NCBI RefSeq assembly: GCF_047496725.1
Contig: NC_132973.1
Location: 13,942,233-14,006,232, forward strand
Reading direction: 5' to 3'
Source of the DNA: Anoplolepis gracilipes
Taxonomy: Eukaryota > Arthropoda > Insecta > Hymenoptera > Formicidae
DNA length: 64,000 bases
The notes under the pieces were generated by a model. That model ran no database searches and had not been told where the DNA came from. It saw only the letters and a list, made by a program, of their open reading frames with translations. Of the stretch, positions 60,201 through 64,000 are shown one piece after another. Every line of letters starts with the position of its first letter. Positions within the stretch are counted from its first letter, which is position 1. The position numbers and the translations under genes are program-made.

Positions 60201-62097
60201 TGGAAAGTCAGGTGATGTTTAGCTCACGCAAAATGAAGACTATCCCTCACATCGTATGATTTCAGTATTAACAATACGTTAATAGAATGACAAAGACCAC
60301 GCTAATTAATTGACGCAGAATATCACTTATTGTTAATAGTCACGAGTTTTATACATGTATATATATATATATCATAAAATATTTTATAATTAAATTAGAG
60401 TAAATTTTTGTGACAGTATAAAATCCCAAGATCAAATCATACACACACGCATATTCAAAATATAATCTAATAATTGTAAACTAAGCAAAATCAAGATATA
60501 AAAAACGTAATTTGATATTTTCGCTTCTCAAGTTTTAAACGAAGTAAAGTCAAACGACTTTTAAAAGCATCAGTAAATCATTTAAAGCACTTGTAATTTA
60601 ACGTGACAATTTTTACAGATACAGAGTTTTCCAGATATAACAGAAAACAAGACTTTTAAGTAAAAATAATGGCACGGAATAAAAAAAAAAAAAACATTGG
60701 GAATAGATTTAGTAAATTTTATACAATGATTAAAATACTTTTCGATAATATTCGCTATTATTTTGCAGAACACGGAATTATCGTTTGGTTAATTTGTTAC
60801 TCTGTTTTATTATAATCAAGAGTTATATCGGCTCTAATGTAAAGTGAAATCGGACTTGAATTTTTCCACAGGAAGTAATTTTACGCTAAGCATGCAAAGC
60901 ATTCTCAAGATTGTAAGTCGTATAGTGCTCCGGATTTAACGCCGTGGTCATTTTTATTGATCATTCAGGGCACAGTTACTTCAAGGCTGCGAATTCAGGT
61001 TTCTAAATGAAAGAAATGATGTAGCGACTTTATCGATACACGTCGTTTATGCTTAAGACTCGCTGTATCGAGAGAAAGTACTTCGACAACACATTACATA
61101 TTTGCACGAGTAAACCTCGTTTAACGAAATATGAAATTAATAATATTCATCATATAGGAGATAATATCAATACGTTCGAGATATTAAAAAAGTTAATAAT
61201 TTCTTCAAATCGTGAAACTGTATAACATTCTATATAATTTTAATATTCTATATTTTTAATTTTCTATACATTTTTAATTTTTTATACAATTTTACTGTAA
61301 TATTCTATACAATTTCATTTTAATTTTCTCAAATAATAATTGCGTTGCATAAATTTCAAGTTTATCTTGCTCATTGCGATCGATGTTATAAATATTCAAT
61401 ATTTGAAAAAGATAAAATCAGTATATTAGTGATATAACTATACTAATGATATACTAATGATATACTATTTGATGCAAATTGCATAAAAGTATCGATAATA
61501 CATCAAATTTAAGTATGTTCGGTTATGCTTGTACAGACTCTACAATGCTACGTCAGGTCAGGGAGATCGATGCATTATGCAACAAGTAGTCAGTTGTCAG
61601 TTGACGTTATACTTAAGACGATAATCACAAAGAAATTGACGAATAAATACTTAGGCAAAATTGCCGACAGAATCATTGTGGACAATGGAAGACTAAACAT
61701 TAAAAGCTTATACAAAATATCGTCAAATGTGCTCTGTAACTGTCAACTATATAACTATTTATTTGAATGATACTTATAGAATATATTATTCTTTAATTAT
61801 TATTAAATTAAATTTTATTAAGAGAGAAAAAAGATAGTGGATTCTCTTCAGTCAAACTATATTAATTTCTATCTTTCTATTATATTTGCATTGCATTATG
61901 TATATCTAATTAATATTAATAATGAGAGTTCTTAAAATTCACATTTTATTTACACTGATTCTTAAAAGTATTAATTAAACTTACAATTTTTTATTCAATC
62001 TCAATAATATATAATATAGAACACATACAATAATAGCACTTTGTACAAGTGTAAAGCTGACATGTACTAATGTCACACACGATATACGATATACATA

Positions 62098-62100
<3 letters not shown>

Positions 62101-62138
<38 letters not shown>
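62101..62138. repeat. (TA)n microsatellite
   Basis: Perfect TA run. Confidence 0.95.
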
Positions 62139-62143
<5 letters not shown>

Positions 62144-62895
62144 TTCTGAGTCCAAGTAAAGTTCTAAAAAAAGAAATAAATGCATTCTCTGCTGAATGAT
62201 TATGAAGTATTATTCTGTTACACTAAATGTGTATAATATAAAGTCTATTTATATCTGTGTCTATGTGTCTGTGTATGATATTATACATCAAGTACACGTG
62301 TTTAAGTGTTTTAAAGCAGGACGAGAGAATGTCAAGGTAATGCCTAATAAATATTTACAAGGACAGTTATTCATTAATATGCGTGATTTTGTCTGAGCGA
62401 ATATTCATAGAATAGAAAGTGAAAAAATAGTATTATCTTAACAGAACATTTATTATGAAATAAGAAAATAGCAACTATTATTTTGCAGCTAAATATTGGC
62501 GAATTATGGAGAAAACCTAAGTCAGAAACGAACACGTATTTAGAATTCTATATGTCTAGAGAGCTGATAAAAAAATAATTAAAAAAGTTAATTTAAAAAA
62601 ATTTAAATATTAGGACAAAGAAAAAAATCGTCTTGTGCATGTCGCAGCTAAGGTCACAACTGCTTCAAATCCATTACTGACACTTACATATTGTAAGCAA
62701 TAGGTGATCTCATACGCGTCCTTACGTAGGCGCCCTTCGCCCTATATATGTCATATGCACTTGACATCTCTCACTACCGCGTTCTAACCTCAAATTCCAT
62801 CACATACATATGTACACATATGCACGCGTTATAAGGGAAGACAGAGACAGGGAAGAGAAAGAGAGAAAAAAAAAAGAGACAAAACAAACACTCAC

Positions 62896-62919
62896 CCGTG
62901 CGTAGTCGCGTGACCGCAT
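62896..62919 (-). CDS. ATP8A: Possible first coding exon of the long ATP8A isoform
   Basis: ATG at 62919-62917 opens eight codons (MRSRDYAR) that end at CACGG|gtgagt, a strong donor, in phase 0. The 52369-52753 exon begins in phase 0, so the two fit (MRSRDYAR-APAQSMQPIARG). An in-frame TAG sits two codons before the ATG. The join would span a 10.1-kb intron. It rests only on splice signals and phase, so it is a prediction; the long isoform would then be 1,312 residues. Confidence 0.35.
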
Positions 62920-63530
62920 TGACTATGCCGTCGCACACATATCGCCAGCTCGTCAGCATTTCACAGCGTCGGGAGATAAATCCGCGCGTACTCCAAGGAA
63001 ACGTCACGCACGCACGCACGCACACGAGCGCGCTCACACGCGCGCGCGTGCGGCCAGTCGTCTCGTAGGTCACGACGCGTTCGGCTGCATAGAAGGAAAT
63101 GTACGTCGTTCAAGTGAAAGGTGACAACGACGACACGAGGACGACGAGAGAATGCGTGTCGATTCGAATCGGCGCGTTCGCGCGCGCGATTCGCGGCGGC
63201 AAACTGTTGCGGAAAATCGCCGAGCGCTCCTCACGAAGATCTCCGCGCGTTGCTCATCATAGGCGAGATATGTCCCGACTAGACTTAGAGACTGACACCG
63301 TAAAGACGCTTGCCTCGGCGGCGATACTACGCGGACATTTATTATTAACTCTCTTCGGAGCCATAGGCGGGAAACAGGGCCGTCTGCTGGTCTACTCGCT
63401 CACGTCGCGTCGGCGGGATCGCGCCGCACGTCGCACGCCGCACGCCGCGCCATCGGCCGACACCGAACTCGCGCTCCCCAGGTGGCAGCAGATGTCAGTT
63501 GATTGAAAATTGCGTTCGGAAATCCATCGT
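62920..63530. promoter_or_regulatory. CpG-rich island, candidate promoter of the long ATP8A isoform
   Basis: About 600 bp dense in CG dinucleotides, with an alternating CG/CA tract at 63005-63053, immediately upstream (on the minus strand) of the predicted first exon at 62896-62919. Open frames occur on both strands but look like by-products of the GC content. It could also serve a plus-strand gene beyond the window. Confidence 0.4.
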
Positions 63531-64000
63531 CGAAATGAACCGTTTTCGATTGACCAACCAGGCTAAAGAATCTTTTATTCCGATTGGTCAATCACAAATT
63601 TAACTTTACTCCGACGAGTAGAATTTTCGAACACAATCGTAGAAATTATGTGAAAGGGTGAGTTCAAGGAGACAGTATTAGCGCGAAAAATATGTTCTAT
63701 CTTTGTTACTTATTAAAAGTTGAATAAGAATAGAGCATATGCTAATAGCATTTTTCTGAAATGCGCCTGTAGGTTGCAAAAGTGCAGCTATCATAAATTT
63801 TAAAATGAAATGTTGAGAAAGAGAGATATTTAGATTATAATAAAAAATCTACAAATATAGAAATCTCATGCATTCTCATGTGCATGTAAATTTTGGTTTT
63901 CGTGTGATTTGTATTAATAATAATAAAGTTTTTTGCAAATAAAATTCCAATCGCAAAAAATAAACAGCTATACTAGTAAATTTTATTATAAAATTTTAAT
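63531..64000. other. Right edge, nothing recognised
   Basis: AT-rich sequence with no exon or repeat that I can support. An inverted pair CCGATTGGTCAAT / ATTGACCAACC near 63549-63592 includes CCAAT-box-like sequence next to the CpG island. Confidence 0.3.

Larger units (their letters stand above)
52754..62895. other. 10-kb region, probably a long ATP8A intron or intergenic DNA
   Basis: AT-rich sequence with no exon I can support. It contains a GT microsatellite (53772-53804), a 331-bp MITE (53945-54275), a short hairpin at 56924-56944, and AT repeats at about 60025-60048 and 62101-62138. If the first-exon prediction near 62.9 kb is right, this is intron of the long flippase transcript. Confidence 0.4.

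Noticed and set aside
63099..63506. 135-codon plus-strand frame in the CpG-rich island
   Set aside because: Arg-rich composition on both strands fits GC-rich non-coding DNA. No motif or supporting splice site.

Overview
This window is eukaryotic nuclear DNA from an insect, most likely a hymenopteran and possibly an ant. The signs are AT-rich, microsatellite-rich intergenic sequence, short introns with GT-AG borders, and several GC/CpG-rich islands. Protein-coding exons translate into clear insect/metazoan families. I see no bacterial operons, CRISPR array, rRNA or tRNA. All gene models below were built by reading exons, splice sites and codon phase by eye.

Layout. (1) 1-22,027 has no exon I can name. 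It holds a GC-rich stretch at the left edge, a 77-bp tandem duplication, microsatellites, at least five short inverted-repeat transposon remnants (MITEs), and a possible spliced leftward transcript near 13.7-14.2 kb. (2) 22,028-31,208 (+) is a 13-exon gene for a two-PDZ scaffold of the harmonin/whirlin family, probably dysc, with at least one exon missing upstream. (3) About 32,057-36,363 (+) is a 6-exon RasGEF-domain protein in the same orientation. (4) 38,313-48,881 (-) is a complete 21-exon P4-ATPase (ATP8A-type phospholipid flippase) of 1,203 residues. It is convergent with the RasGEF gene. An alternative N-terminal exon at 52,369-52,753, and perhaps a first exon at 62,896-62,919, extend the gene to about 63 kb. 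(5) The rest of the right side is intron or intergenic sequence of this locus, with more MITEs and a CpG-rich probable promoter near 62.7-63.5 kb.

How they may work together: the three genes belong to different pathways (PDZ scaffold at synapses or sensory cells, small-GTPase exchange factor, lipid-flipping ATPase). Nothing in the sequence says they are co-regulated.

I found no wholly new biological system. The best leads are the phase-matched alternative promoters and N termini of the flippase gene, an orphan penultimate-position terminal exon inside its last large intron, a RasGEF domain split by a low-complexity insertion, an exon flanked by 178-bp direct repeats, a perfect 26-bp snap-back palindrome, and several MITE families with readable terminal inverted repeats.
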